A stretch of 64,000 nucleotides of DNA from Neolewinella marina (GCF_002631205.1 NZ_PDLO01000001.1:1290474-1354473); one strand, 5' to 3'. Counted from the first letter of the stretch, positions 17,248 through 26,704 are shown. Notes: a model not told the origin generated them from the sequence alone. Translations and numbers: made by a program.

Positions 17248-18309
17248 CTACCGGGGTGACGCGGGCAGGTTCCTTTCCAGGACCAGGAACTTCTCGTCCA
17301 TGACATTGCCCACCAACAGCAGGTTGCCCCAGGGCACCGCGACGCTGGAACCGGACATCCCCCTGCCATCCTCCAGGTACAGCCGCTCCACCGTGAAGTC
17401 GCCCGGCTTGCGGTATTCGACCCGGATGACCTCCGAGGGAGCAATGTCCCTTTTCCCCTTGGCGTAGGCGATGAATCTCAACAGGTTGGGGTGGGCGCCG
17501 ATCCAGAGGTTACCCGCCTCATCCAGTTCAATGTTATCGACTCCCGTGCCGCAGGGTATATCCTCGATGTGGGAAAGGGAGCCGTCTTTCCCGACCGAGT
17601 AGACCTTTACCGAGAAGCGCCGCAGGGCCGCCACGTAGAGCAGCTCCCGGCGGGGGTCGTAGGCGATTCCGTTGGCGTAGGCAATTCCCCCCGCCACCTC
17701 CCGGTAGTCTTCCCCGTCGTAGTACACCACCGTCGAAAGCGGCAGACCGGCGAAGTCCTCCACCGTCTTCCCTACCCCGCCGGCAAATCCGTGGTCGTTG
17801 GTGAAGTAAAAGCGATCCTCCCCCACCATCACCAAGTCGTTGGGGCTCACCATCGAGGGATGGGTGAGGGTGCGGAGATGACGGAGCTTTCGGTCCTGCA
17901 CGCTAAATACCTCGATGCTGTGCCGACCGCCGGCGTGGTTGATGGCCATGAGCCGGTAACCGCCCTCCGTTTTGAACAGGGAAATCCCGTGGGGCGCGAA
18001 GGGCCTGGTAAAGGCAGTCGTCAGGGGAACGGGCGCGAAATCGCGGGTGCCCAGGTCGATCAAATAAAGCCCACCAGGTTCCTGCGGCGGCGCGGGAAAG
18101 CCGCGGCGGTCGGTAGCGGAGACGATGGCGAAGCTGTCCGCCCGGGCGATCGTGATGTCCTCCGCCCCCGCCAGGGCCACCGAATCCAGTACCCGGCCGT
18201 CAAACTCCGGCTCGATGGACCGGAAGTAACCGGTGGAAACCAGCGTATACCCGAAGAACAACAGCAAAGCGGCCACGACGGCAAGGGCTATTCGAAGGAA
18301 GGTGCGCAT
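17248..18309 (-). CDS. Paraoxonase/arylesterase-like beta-propeller hydrolase
   Basis: Using the ATG at 18309 the protein has 353 residues: an N-terminal membrane anchor or uncleaved signal (FLRIALAVVAALLLFFGYTLV) and a six-bladed propeller. PON-like signatures include FAPHGISLFKTEGGYRLMAINH, SPNDLVMVGEDRFYFTNDHGF, YANGIAYD and GVDNIELDEAGNLWIGAHPNLL, which hold the calcium-binding Asn/Asp residues. The family hydrolyses lactones and aryl esters. It lies immediately 3' of the first sulfatase, 55 bp away, and may be co-transcribed. Confidence 0.85.
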   Translation of the reverse strand: MRTFLRIALAVVAALLLFFGYTLVSTGYFRSIEPEFDGRVLDSVALAGAEDITIARADSFAIVSATDRRGFPAPPQEPGGLYLIDLGTRDFAPVPLTTAFTRPFAPHGISLFKTEGGYRLMAINHAGGRHSIEVFSVQDRKLRHLRTLTHPSMVSPNDLVMVGEDRFYFTNDHGFAGGVGKTVEDFAGLPLSTVVYYDGEDYREVAGGIAYANGIAYDPRRELLYVAALRRFSVKVYSVGKDGSLSHIEDIPCGTGVDNIELDEAGNLWIGAHPNLLRFIAYAKGKRDIAPSEVIRVEYRKPGDFTVERLYLEDGRGMSGSSVAVPWGNLLLVGNVMDEKFLVLERNLPASPR

Positions 18310-18364
18310 ACGGGAAGATAACCGCTTATCGCCGATCACTACCGACGGATGGGCGCACCGGAGA

Positions 18365-19975
18365 TTACCGCTTCCCGCTTCCGTCGTTCCAGTGCTCGCG
18401 GATGATTTCCCGGATTTCCGGGTTGTCGTCGTCCGTGTCGCCCAGTACTTCGCGCAGGGACAGGATTTCCTCCTTCATTTGGGCGATGATGTCCCGGTAA
18501 CGGGGGTCTTCGTAGGCGTTGCGCAGCTCGTGGGGGTCTTCTTCCAGGTCGTAGAAGTCCCAGTATTTGGTGGGTGCCTCACCGGGGGCGTATTCGTTTA
18601 CGGCCAGGCCGTTGCCGTAGAAGAAGGCCAGCTTGTAGCGTTGCCCCCGGATACCGAAGTGGCCGGGGCGGTCGCGGGAGTGGTCCCAGTAGCGGTAGTA
18701 GGAGTACTCCCGCCAGTCGTCCGGGGTGTTGCCCTGCAGGTTTTCCCGGAAGCTGCGGCCCTGCATGTCAGCGGGATAATCGACGCCGGCGTAGTCGGCG
18801 AAGAGGGCCGAGAAGTCGACGTTCTCGATCAGGTCGCGGTTGCGGGCGCCCGCCCGTACCTCACCGGGGAAGCGGATCACGAAGGGCATGTGGATGGACT
18901 CCTCGAAGATGAGCCGCTTGTCGAACCAGCCGTGCTCCCCGAGGAAGTAGCCCTGGTCGGCGGTGTAGATCACCACGGTGTTTTCCGCCAGGCCCGATTC
19001 CTCCAGGTAATCCAGCAGCTTGCCGATGTTGTCGTCCGCGGCCGCGCCGCAGCGCAGGAAGTCCTTGACGTACTTCTGGTAGGTCTTCATCCGGGCTTCG
19101 TCGGCCGTCAGCCCCGCCACCGAGAAGGGCAGTTCGGGGTAGTTCATGAAATCCTTGCGGAGGGAGGAGTCGGCGGTGGCCGCCAGGTAACGCTTCGTCA
19201 GGTTGTCGATGGACTGTCCCACGAACGAGCGCCCGGTGGTCTCCGGCCCGCGGTCGTAGAGGGTGGCGGGCACCGGCAGGTCCACGTCGCGGTACAGGTG
19301 GCTGAACCGTTCCGGATAGTCGAAGGGCTCGTGGGTCGCCTTGAAATGGGTCATGGCCAGGAAGGGCCGGGTGGTGTCGCGCTGCTCGATCCAGTCGATG
19401 GTCATATCGGCGATGATGTCCGAGCTGAATCCCTGGTACGGCCGCCCGCCGCCGTAGTAGTCCTCCCAGTTGTCCGCCGTCTTCATCACCGGGTTCCAGT
19501 ATTCACCCTGCCCGGGCAATACGCAGTAGTAGTCGAAGCCCGCGGGCTCCTGCTTCAGGTGCCACTTGCCGATGACCGAGGTCTGGTAGCCCCCGCGCTG
19601 CAGCTCCTTGGCAATGTTGTTGTACGCGGGCGACAGCCCCGCCCCCAGGGTGGTCACGCCGTTGACGTGGCTGTACTGCCCGGTCAGGATGGTCGCGCGG
19701 CTCGGCGTACAGATGGAGTTCGACACCAGGCAATTCTCCAGCACGGTACCCTCCGCGGCCAGCCGCCTGATGTTCGGGGTGTGGGCCAGGTCCTCCAGAA
19801 TGCCCCCGTAGATGCCCCAGGCCTGGGCCGTGTGGTCGTCGGACATGATGAAGAGGATGTTCGGTCGCTCGCGGTCCTGGCCGTAGAGGTCGGTGGAGCA
19901 CAGCCAGACCGCCCCCAGCAGCAAAAAGGCTAAGAGGCGGGTGAATACGTGGGAAAGGGAAAGGCTGGTGTTCAA
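18365..19975 (-). CDS. Secreted type I sulfatase
   Basis: The formylglycine motif C-x-P-S-R appears as CTPSRATILTGQ (Cys89 with the TTG start chosen here). RPNILFIMSDDH supplies the metal-binding Asp pair and GKWHLKQEPAGFDYY the Lys/His sulfate contacts. The TTG at 19975 gives an export signal (LLAFLLLGAVWLC...YGQ) right at the N-terminus; GTG starts at 20011 and 20092 are also open, the latter overlapping the neighbouring sulfatase. The protein hydrolyses sulfate esters after maturation by an anaerobic-type or FGE activator. Tandem sulfatases here point to sulfated algal or animal glycans. Confidence 0.88.
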   Translation of the reverse strand: MNTSLSLSHVFTRLLAFLLLGAVWLCSTDLYGQDRERPNILFIMSDDHTAQAWGIYGGILEDLAHTPNIRRLAAEGTVLENCLVSNSICTPSRATILTGQYSHVNGVTTLGAGLSPAYNNIAKELQRGGYQTSVIGKWHLKQEPAGFDYYCVLPGQGEYWNPVMKTADNWEDYYGGGRPYQGFSSDIIADMTIDWIEQRDTTRPFLAMTHFKATHEPFDYPERFSHLYRDVDLPVPATLYDRGPETTGRSFVGQSIDNLTKRYLAATADSSLRKDFMNYPELPFSVAGLTADEARMKTYQKYVKDFLRCGAAADDNIGKLLDYLEESGLAENTVVIYTADQGYFLGEHGWFDKRLIFEESIHMPFVIRFPGEVRAGARNRDLIENVDFSALFADYAGVDYPADMQGRSFRENLQGNTPDDWREYSYYRYWDHSRDRPGHFGIRGQRYKLAFFYGNGLAVNEYAPGEAPTKYWDFYDLEEDPHELRNAYEDPRYRDIIAQMKEEILSLREVLGDTDDDNPEIREIIREHWNDGSGKR

Positions 19976-20033
19976 GGCTCGGAAAATCTGGGTTATTGAA
20001 TGGGTGCGGACCGGAGTATTTCTCTCACTTGCT

Positions 20034-21560
20034 TCACTGGTTGGCCGTCGCGAAGAGGCCGAACATGTCCTGGTCCAGTTCGGCCGGGTCACCGGTCTGT
20101 TCGATGAGGCTTTTCAGTTCGGCCAGCAGTTCGGCTTTTTTCTGCTCGAGCTCGGCGTTCCCGCTGAGGTCATCCATCTCCCAGGGGTCCTCCGCCAGGT
20201 TGAAGAGCTGGTGGGTGACCACCCCGTCCTTGCTGCTGACGATGAGCTTGTAGTCGCCCTGGCGCACGGCCCGGTGGGCGCCCCGCTGGTCGATCCGCTG
20301 GTCGTTGGGGCCGGCATTGTAGCCGTAGTGCATGGACTCCCTTACCTCCGCTTCCTGCTGTTTCAGTACGGGCGCCAGGCTTTCGGTTTGGACGGATTCG
20401 GGTACCGGCAGGCCGATCAGTTCACACAGCGTGGGGAAGACGTCGTGGAGGTAGGCCAGGGCGTCCACCCGGTGGTTCTCGGGGATGCCCGGCCCGCGGA
20501 AGACGAGGGGCACCTTTACGCTGTGCTCATAGACGCTCTGCTTGCCCAGCAGTCCGTGCTGGCCGACGGCCAGCCCGTTGTCGCTGGAGAATACGACGAT
20601 GGTATTGTCCGCCTGACCGGAAGCTTCCAGGGCGTCCAGCACCCGCTGGATCTGGGCGTCCGTGGCCGTGATCATGGCGTAGTAGTCGGCCAGGTGCTGC
20701 TGCACCTCTTCCCGGCGGCGGGGGAAGGCCGCCAGCTTTTCGTCGCGGATCTTCATGTCGGCGATGGGGAAAGGGTGGCCTTCCAGGAAGTTGACCGGCA
20801 GCTCCGTTTCCGCGGCCGGGTAGCTGTCGTGGTAGGCTTCCGGAGCGGTGCGGGGGTCGTGGGGGGCGGTGAAGGCCACGTACATCAGGAAGGGGGCGTC
20901 GTCGGAGGTATCCCGCTGCAGGAAATCCACCGCGGCGTCGGCGAATACTTCACTGGAGAACTTGTCCTCGTCGGCGTACGGCTCGGACCACCCGCTGCCC
21001 GGAGCAAAGTCCGCCACCCGCGTACCGAAGTGGGTGGTCATGCCCCCCAGAAAGAGTGCCCTGCCCTCCTCGAAGCCGCGCTCGATCCACTGCCTGCCGT
21101 TGTGCTGCTTGCCGGTAGCAAAGGTGCGGTAGCCGTTGGCCTTGAAGTACTCGGGAAAGGTGAGGTAGCGGGATTCTCCCCGCAGGCTGTCGGCCACGGC
21201 GAAGGCCGCGTACACCCCCAGCTCCAGGTTGAAGTAATGGCGGCCCGTCATCAGCATGGCCCGGCTGGGCGAGCAGACGGCCCCGTGGGGCGCGCCCAGG
21301 ATGTAGGAATTGGTAAAGGAGGTACCCTCGGCCATCAGTCCATCCGTGGCCGGCGTGGCCACCTCCTCGATGCCTTGGGCGCCCACCGCGGTGTACCGCT
21401 GGTCGTCGGTGAACAGGATCAGCACGTTCGGCCGCTCGGCCGGCGGGGAACTTTCAGCGGTCGTACGGCAGCCCACGGCGACCACCGTGGCCAGCAACAT
21501 CAGGCCGGGCAGCCGGAAGCAGTAATCCGAAAGCCGAAGCGCAAGGGGGAGGAAATTCAT
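20034..21560 (-). CDS. Type I sulfatase lipoprotein
   Basis: The 508-residue protein has a lipobox (VVAVGC, Cys31) and the sulfatase motif CSPSRAMLMTGRH with modifiable Cys96. RPNVLILFTDDQRY gives the Asp-Asp metal ligands, and FATGKQHNGRQW has the active-site Lys and His. TIVVFSSDNGLAVGQHGLLGKQ carries the Asp-Asn pair. Its overall form resembles the heparan/iduronate-2-sulfatase group more than the adjacent enzyme. It precedes the other sulfatase by 58 bp on the same strand, so the two are likely one transcription unit. Confidence 0.9.
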   Translation of the reverse strand: MNFLPLALRLSDYCFRLPGLMLLATVVAVGCRTTAESSPPAERPNVLILFTDDQRYTAVGAQGIEEVATPATDGLMAEGTSFTNSYILGAPHGAVCSPSRAMLMTGRHYFNLELGVYAAFAVADSLRGESRYLTFPEYFKANGYRTFATGKQHNGRQWIERGFEEGRALFLGGMTTHFGTRVADFAPGSGWSEPYADEDKFSSEVFADAAVDFLQRDTSDDAPFLMYVAFTAPHDPRTAPEAYHDSYPAAETELPVNFLEGHPFPIADMKIRDEKLAAFPRRREEVQQHLADYYAMITATDAQIQRVLDALEASGQADNTIVVFSSDNGLAVGQHGLLGKQSVYEHSVKVPLVFRGPGIPENHRVDALAYLHDVFPTLCELIGLPVPESVQTESLAPVLKQQEAEVRESMHYGYNAGPNDQRIDQRGAHRAVRQGDYKLIVSSKDGVVTHQLFNLAEDPWEMDDLSGNAELEQKKAELLAELKSLIEQTGDPAELDQDMFGLFATANQ

Positions 21561-21634
21561 CGGGGGGTAATTCTTTCAGGGTGCGGGCAGGGGGTTCTGC
21601 CGGGGGTAGCCCGAAGTTAATATTCTGCTGCGGG

Positions 21635-21660
21635 ACCGGCACCCGCGCTTTGCCGCCGCT
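21635..21660 (+). repeat. Dispersed intergenic motif copy (CCGGCACCCGCGCGCCGC family)
   Basis: The plus strand reads ACCGGCACCCGCGCTTTGCCGCC, about 70 bp downstream of the 43-residue lipoprotein gene and 75 bp upstream of the sulfatase start. Confidence 0.5.
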
Positions 21661-21727
21661 TTTCCGGCCGCCAACCGACTGTACGGACCGTTAGCACGGT
21701 GTTATTCGGGGAGATCAGGACTCCCGT

Positions 21728-21859
21728 TTATCGTTGCAGCCGATCCCTAAGCCCGCACCAGGCATCCCCTATCCAGCAGCTGGCATCCGCTTCCGGCTCG
21801 GCAGCGGGTGCCTGGCAAGTCGCCAGTGCCAGGAGGAAGAGGAGCGAGATACTTTTCAT
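21728..21859 (-). CDS. Very small lipoprotein (43 residues)
   Basis: ATG at 21859 opens a 43-codon frame ending at TAA 21728. It encodes MKSISLLFLLALATC followed by QAPAAEPEADASCWIGDAW and CGLRDRLQR. The Lys, hydrophobic core and ALATC lipobox make an excellent lipoprotein signal, leaving a mature peptide of about 29 residues with two more Cys (Cys28 and Cys35 of the full peptide) that might pair. It begins 14 bp after the stop of the 847-residue GNAT-membrane gene and is probably co-transcribed. Function unknown; an entericidin-like or accessory peptide is one guess. Confidence 0.65.
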   Translation of the reverse strand: MKSISLLFLLALATCQAPAAEPEADASCWIGDAWCGLRDRLQR

Positions 21860-21873
21860 TCAGCGCAGTTTGA

Positions 21874-24417
21874 TCACGGTGTTGGCCCGGCAGGACGGCT
21901 CCGCAGGATAAACCGCTTGCCGGAATCTACCGAAGAATTCCGGTACAGCCGGTGGGCGATGTACACGCAGATGGCGATGAGTACCAGCAGCACCGTCAGC
22001 TTCATCAGCACGGGGAAGGTGCTCAGCCGGGGCCCGCCGATCTCGGTGATCAGGCTGGTGACCACCTCGTAGATCTGAAAGATGGAGATCACCATCAGCA
22101 ATACGTTCACCCAGAACTGGTAGCGGTGGTCGAGGCTGGCGTTGCTCTCCTCGATGAGGTGGTCGATCTGTTCCAGGTTGGCCTGGGTACGCTTGCGCCT
22201 TTCCAGGATGCCGCGGTGGACGAGCCCGTACTCGAAGAGGTCCTGCTCCGTCGGATACTGGAACACGTTCGGCAGGAAGTCGATGTTCAGCAGTTGGCGG
22301 ATCTGCTTGCGGCTGGCTTCCAGCTTGCGGATGTCGACCACGCTCTCGTCGCCCATCACCTCCTCCAGCACCGCCCGGCTCCTGGCGAAGGCATCATTCA
22401 CCACGTATTCGTTGTGGGCCAGTACGGCACTCGGGATCTGCAGGTAGGGGTTGATGCCGATCGTATTGACGGAGGCCGCAAACACGCTGTCGCCGTAGCC
22501 GAAGGAGGACAGTACCCCCCGGTTAATCGTCAGGAAGGAACTTTCGGTGGCGCTGCGGGGGACCAGGGTATCGCTTACTTCCTCAAAGCCCATACGGTCG
22601 TAGTCGAAGATCCCCAGGGTGATGCCGCAGAAGGCTTCAAAGACGTATTCGGCGTGCTTGTTCCGCGCGTACTGCCGCTGCACGTCTGCCGAGCTCACCT
22701 TCTTCCCTTCCTCATTGCTGCGCAGGTTCTCGAAGAGCTGGGCCAGCACCTCCCGGATCCGGTCCTGCTCATCGCCCTCCCCCACGGCGGTGAAGCGGCA
22801 GTAATCGGTATCGATGCCCACCACCCCGGTGCGGATGGCGTGGATGGAGGGTTTGTCCGGCAGGTCAGCCTCCCCTACGTAATCTTCTCGCCTGGCGTAA
22901 CGGAGGCCGGACATCTCCTCGAACAGCTGGATGACGTCCAGCTCCCGATCCTCCCGGCCGGGGATGACGAACTTGATCTTGCCGAGTTCCCTCACCTTCT
23001 CCGCTTCCGTCTTGCTCTCCTGGGAGCCGCTGAAGAATTTCATCAGCTTGATCAGGTCGATCTCGTCGATCCCGGTGTCCTCCAGGGCGGAAAACACGAG
23101 GTGCCAGATGCGGATCTCGCTGTTGAAGAAGTAGGTGTAGTTCAGGAATACCTTCAGCCGGATCTCCTTCACCACCGCGTGAATGATCTCGCCCCCGCCC
23201 CCGCGCCGGGGCACCGTCCTCACCGTGGCGTGCCGCTGCTGCTCCCCGTCCGCCAACACGTAGAGCATTTCCTGCCGCCCCTCGGATACGAAAGCGAGGG
23301 TCTGGGGGAACCGCACGATCACCTCCCGGAAACCCGGAAAGTTGAAGCAGCGGGTATAGAAGGGCGGTGCGGACTGGTAGGCATACGACAGCAGGTCGGT
23401 CTCGAAGGAGTGGGTCACCACGCAGAAGCGGTCGTTCTGCTGGTGGGCCGACAGCGGGTCGGGATCCCCGCTGCCCCCCGACAGGGGCAGGTAACCCGCC
23501 GCGCCCCCCTGCCGCACCCCTATCCGGTAGTAGGATTCATCCACCAGGATCTCCAGACAAACGGAAGCCCGCCCGAACACCAGTTGCGGCCTTTCCCGCC
23601 GGGGCAGTTGCTTCAGGTAGGTGACCCCGGCGGCGGCGTAGTCGTTGCGCAGCAGGCTTTCGTACATCCGCTCGATGGCCGCCGTCGCGAAACCGGGGGC
23701 GGTGCCCGGCGTCCAGTCGCGGGCCCTTTCCAGTTCGCGGGGCAAGTCGCCCTCCAGGGCCTCCAGGCTGTGGTAGAACTCCACCAGGAAGCACAGCAGG
23801 GTGTTGATGCTGAGCAGGAATACGTCGCCGCTCAGCCGCGGAAAGGTGCAGAGGTAGAGGTTGGTTACCGGGGCCTTTTCCCGGTCCAGCGGGGGCTGTA
23901 CGTAGTCGATGTCCACCCGCTTGGCCCCGAGCTTGTAGAAGGCGGTGAGCCGGTCGGCGGGGGCCATCGAGTCCGTCCCCTCGGGGGTCAGGAAGGGGTT
24001 GTTGGTCTCGAAGAACACCGCCCGGACGGGCCGCCCCTGTTCGCGGAGATGAGCGACCAGTCCCGGAATACCCCTTTCCCGGTCGGTTTCGATCAGCTGC
24101 CGGGCGATCCCCCGGTCGCGCGCCTTTTTGTCGACGAACAGGTAGGTAAGCATACAGCAGGCGCTGAGCGGGTAATACTCGAAGATGGCCCCCGCCCGCA
24201 CCCGGCCGTCGATGGTGTAGGCGATCAGGTGGGTGTGCGGCTTGTCGGACCCCTCCCGGATGCGCTGCAGGATGTAGCGGGGCTCCTCCCGTTCGTTCTC
24301 GTCGGGGAAGTTGTCCTCGTGGGCGTATAGCGCGAAGAACTGATCGACCAGGGCCGCCCGGGCCTCCAGGTCGGCGGCGCTGAGTATCCAGTGCAGGACG
24401 GGACCAGACTTTACCAT
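21874..24417 (-). CDS. Large GNAT-domain protein fused to an unknown region with two C-terminal membrane helices
   Basis: With the ATG at 24417 the product has 847 residues. Residues 1-190 form a GNAT acetyltransferase: GAIFEYYPLSACCMLTYLFVD and the acetyl-CoA loop R-D-R-G-I-A (100-105). Residues about 200-750 match nothing I recognise; they contain LSINTLLCFLVEFYHSLEAL, a region with LKVFLNYTYFFNSEIRIWHLVF, and IGINPYLQIPSAVLAHNEYVVND. Near the C-terminus a predicted coiled coil (KRTQANLEQIDHLIEES) precedes two membrane helices (about 765-825), an architecture reminiscent of CorA or RMD1-type proteins. It might be a membrane-anchored enzyme or effector. The 43-residue lipoprotein follows. 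Confidence 0.8.
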   Translation of the reverse strand: MVKSGPVLHWILSAADLEARAALVDQFFALYAHEDNFPDENEREEPRYILQRIREGSDKPHTHLIAYTIDGRVRAGAIFEYYPLSACCMLTYLFVDKKARDRGIARQLIETDRERGIPGLVAHLREQGRPVRAVFFETNNPFLTPEGTDSMAPADRLTAFYKLGAKRVDIDYVQPPLDREKAPVTNLYLCTFPRLSGDVFLLSINTLLCFLVEFYHSLEALEGDLPRELERARDWTPGTAPGFATAAIERMYESLLRNDYAAAGVTYLKQLPRRERPQLVFGRASVCLEILVDESYYRIGVRQGGAAGYLPLSGGSGDPDPLSAHQQNDRFCVVTHSFETDLLSYAYQSAPPFYTRCFNFPGFREVIVRFPQTLAFVSEGRQEMLYVLADGEQQRHATVRTVPRRGGGGEIIHAVVKEIRLKVFLNYTYFFNSEIRIWHLVFSALEDTGIDEIDLIKLMKFFSGSQESKTEAEKVRELGKIKFVIPGREDRELDVIQLFEEMSGLRYARREDYVGEADLPDKPSIHAIRTGVVGIDTDYCRFTAVGEGDEQDRIREVLAQLFENLRSNEEGKKVSSADVQRQYARNKHAEYVFEAFCGITLGIFDYDRMGFEEVSDTLVPRSATESSFLTINRGVLSSFGYGDSVFAASVNTIGINPYLQIPSAVLAHNEYVVNDAFARSRAVLEEVMGDESVVDIRKLEASRKQIRQLLNIDFLPNVFQYPTEQDLFEYGLVHRGILERRKRTQANLEQIDHLIEESNASLDHRYQFWVNVLLMVISIFQIYEVVTSLITEIGGPRLSTFPVLMKLTVLLVLIAICVYIAHRLYRNSSVDSGKRFILRSRPAGPTP

Positions 24418-24524
24418 GGGCAGCCCATTTTGCCGGCAGGCGGGCACTTACCTGCCACTCGGTAAGTAAGCTAAGCCTTTTCCCGCATTGAAATGCCGCA
24501 AATTCGCGGGGCCCAACGGCTTTA

Positions 24525-24550
24525 CCCCGGCACCCGCGGCCGCGCCGGCA
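24525..24550 (+). repeat. Dispersed intergenic motif copy (CCGGCACCCGCGCGCCGC family)
   Basis: The plus strand reads CCCCGGCACCCGCGGCCGCGCC, ending 5 bp from the stop codon of the glyoxalase gene that follows. Confidence 0.6.
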
Positions 24551-24554
24551 GGAG

Positions 24555-24947
24555 CTAAGCCTCCACTTCGTACAGCTCGAGGGGCAGGCCGTCCGGGTCG
24601 TTCAGGAAGGTGAAGCGGCGGTCCGTAAACTCATCCACCCGGATCGGCTCCGTATCCACCTCCCGCTGGTTCAGGTAGTCCACCCATTGGTCCAGGTCCT
24701 TCACCCCGAAGGCCAGGTGCCGCAAGCCCCGGGCCTCGGGCCGCGTGGGCCGGGCGGGCGGGTCGGGGAAGGAAAACAGCTCGATGAGGTATTGCCCGCC
24801 CAGGGCGAGGTCCAGCTTGTAGGACTGCCTTTCCTCGCGGTAGACTTCGCTCAGGATCTCCAGTCCCATCACCTCGGTGTAGAAGCGTTTGGAGCGCCCG
24901 TAGTCGGAGCAGATGATGGCGATGTGGTGGAGGCGGTCGGGTTGCAT
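24555..24947 (-). CDS. VOC-family glyoxalase-like protein (YaeR/GloA2 type)
   Basis: The 130-residue protein is a single vicinal-oxygen-chelate unit pair. LHHIAIICSDYGRSKRFYTEVMGLEIL opens the first beta-alpha-beta-beta-beta module and GLRHLAFGVKDLDQWVDYL the second; FLNDPDGLPLELYEV supplies the Glu ligand at the end. Metal ligands His8, Glu56, His75 and Glu126 (approximate) are in the expected places. The sequence fits the GloA2/YaeR subfamily, whose physiological substrate is not settled. Cytosolic, no visible operon. Confidence 0.9.
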   Translation of the reverse strand: MQPDRLHHIAIICSDYGRSKRFYTEVMGLEILSEVYREERQSYKLDLALGGQYLIELFSFPDPPARPTRPEARGLRHLAFGVKDLDQWVDYLNQREVDTEPIRVDEFTDRRFTFLNDPDGLPLELYEVEA

Positions 24948-25027
24948 GTTCCGGGTTTAGTGGTTGCTGCACGTGCGGCGACGAAATGTACGGCTTACCC
25001 GCACACCCGGCCCGCCGTGCCCACTTT

Positions 25028-26704
25028 TCAGCGCCGGCCCAGGAAAGCCTCCGCCTCCCGGATTTCCGGCCGTTGGTTATCGGTACCCGCAGTCTGGCTG
25101 ACCAGCTGGGCGAAGTATCGCCGGGCCTTGTCGTGGTCGCCCAGCCGGTCCGCGGCGGTGGCGGCGCCGTACAACCCGTTGAACCGGTTCGGGTGGGTGG
25201 CCAGACTGCCCTCATAGGCGCGCAGCGCGTCCGCCGGGCGGCCCAGCACCCGCAGCATATCGCCCAGCAGTTCGCGGGCGGGCAGTACCTCCCCGGGGGT
25301 GACGGGGTGTTTGGCGGTGTTGTCCTCCATCGTCGCGGCTTCCTCCATCAGGGCGAGGGCCTCGGCTCGCTGCCCGCGGGCCAGACCTAGCCAGGCCTGC
25401 GCCGATTTGATCTGGATCATTACCTGATTCATCTGGTATGGGTCATCCAGGGCAGCCAGCCGCGTGTGCAGGGAATCCAGGGTCGCGATTTCCCTTTCGG
25501 CCGCTTCCCTCTCCCCCAGGTGAATTGCCCCCAGGGCCCGGCTAAAGTGAAGGATAGCCCGTTGCCAGGGGTAGTCCGCCCAGGGGAAGTCCATGGTGGA
25601 AAGCTCCAGCCCGGCCGCGGCGGGCCAGTCCCGGTTCTCCAGCGCAATACGCGCCGGAATGGCCGCCAGGGTGTAGGCCCCCTTGAAGTTTACGGGAGAC
25701 AGCTTAGTGAAGGTATTCAGGTACTCGTTTTGCTGTTCCGCGTGGCGATTGTCCCCTCGCTGCAGATAGGCGTAGACCAGGTAATCCATACCGTGCAGTT
25801 CCTCATCCCAGTGCCCCTCCAGGCCCGCCCCCTCCGCGTAGCACACGGCCGCTTCGGTCGACCGGAGGTTGGCGGCGATGGATTCCTCCCACAGACCCAG
25901 GCGGGTGAAGATGTGGGATGGCATGTGCTGGGCGTGGGCCGAGGCCGGTGCAATGTCGGCGTATTTCCGGGCCGTCGGGAGGGCCTTTTCCGCCAGCACC
26001 GGGTTGTCATAGTTGTGAATGATGTAGTGGGCGATGCCGGGGTGGTTCGGCTGGTCGGGAAAGAGGGCCTCGAGGATCCGGCCGGCCTCCCGCTGGTTGC
26101 GGTAACTCTTGTCGCTTGGGTCCGCGGTGGCGTTCAGGGTCAGGGCGTAGAAGATGGCCGCTTCGGTGTCCTCCGGATATCGCTCGTGGATCTCGCGCAT
26201 CTTGGCCGACATGTCCCGCGCCCGGGTTTTGGCGTCGATCGTCTCCCAGTCGCGGAAGTACCACCCGACGGCCTCCAGGTAGTCCCGCTCCCGCGCGGTG
26301 GCCGGCAACTCGCGGGCCGCGGCCAGGATTCTGGCCCCCTTTTCCAGTTCCGCTTCCCCCGGTGGAGCCCACAGGGCGTGGTAAAGGCTCATGGCCGCGC
26401 CCCAGTAGGCCATGGCACATTCGGGGTCCTCCGCGATGACCCGTCCGAAGGCCTTCTCGGCTTCGTCGTACTCAAAGGAGTGGAGCAGGGCCATGGCCAG
26501 GTCAAAGGATTCCCGGACCGCCGGCCGGCAGGAGAATCCGGACTGTACCTCCCCGAACGCCTGTCCGCTGCACAGGATGAGTTCCCCCTGCCGCAGGTCC
26601 AGCGCGGTTGGCTCGTCCGCTACCTCTTCGGGCTGGTCCCGGCAGCCGGCCAGGCCGAGCAACAGAAAAATCAGGACAGCGTAAATACCGGTGTGGTGTG
26701 CCAT
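25028..26704 (-). CDS. TPR-repeat lipoprotein
   Basis: The 558-residue protein has a lipoprotein signal (LLLGLAGC, Cys21) and tetratricopeptide-like helices: MALLHSFEYDEAEKAFGRVIAEDPECAMAYWGAAMS is a canonical TPR, and more degenerate repeats extend to the C-terminus (PVTPGEVLPARELLGDML, DALRAYEGSLATHPNRFNGLYGAATAADRLG). HHPGIAHYIIHNYD and ASAHAQHMPSHIFTRLG are conserved in a Bacteroidota/Proteobacteria family of periplasmic TPR proteins of unknown role. Probably a protein-protein scaffold in the periplasm. Confidence 0.87.
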   Translation of the reverse strand: MAHHTGIYAVLIFLLLGLAGCRDQPEEVADEPTALDLRQGELILCSGQAFGEVQSGFSCRPAVRESFDLAMALLHSFEYDEAEKAFGRVIAEDPECAMAYWGAAMSLYHALWAPPGEAELEKGARILAAARELPATARERDYLEAVGWYFRDWETIDAKTRARDMSAKMREIHERYPEDTEAAIFYALTLNATADPSDKSYRNQREAGRILEALFPDQPNHPGIAHYIIHNYDNPVLAEKALPTARKYADIAPASAHAQHMPSHIFTRLGLWEESIAANLRSTEAAVCYAEGAGLEGHWDEELHGMDYLVYAYLQRGDNRHAEQQNEYLNTFTKLSPVNFKGAYTLAAIPARIALENRDWPAAAGLELSTMDFPWADYPWQRAILHFSRALGAIHLGEREAAEREIATLDSLHTRLAALDDPYQMNQVMIQIKSAQAWLGLARGQRAEALALMEEAATMEDNTAKHPVTPGEVLPARELLGDMLRVLGRPADALRAYEGSLATHPNRFNGLYGAATAADRLGDHDKARRYFAQLVSQTAGTDNQRPEIREAEAFLGRR

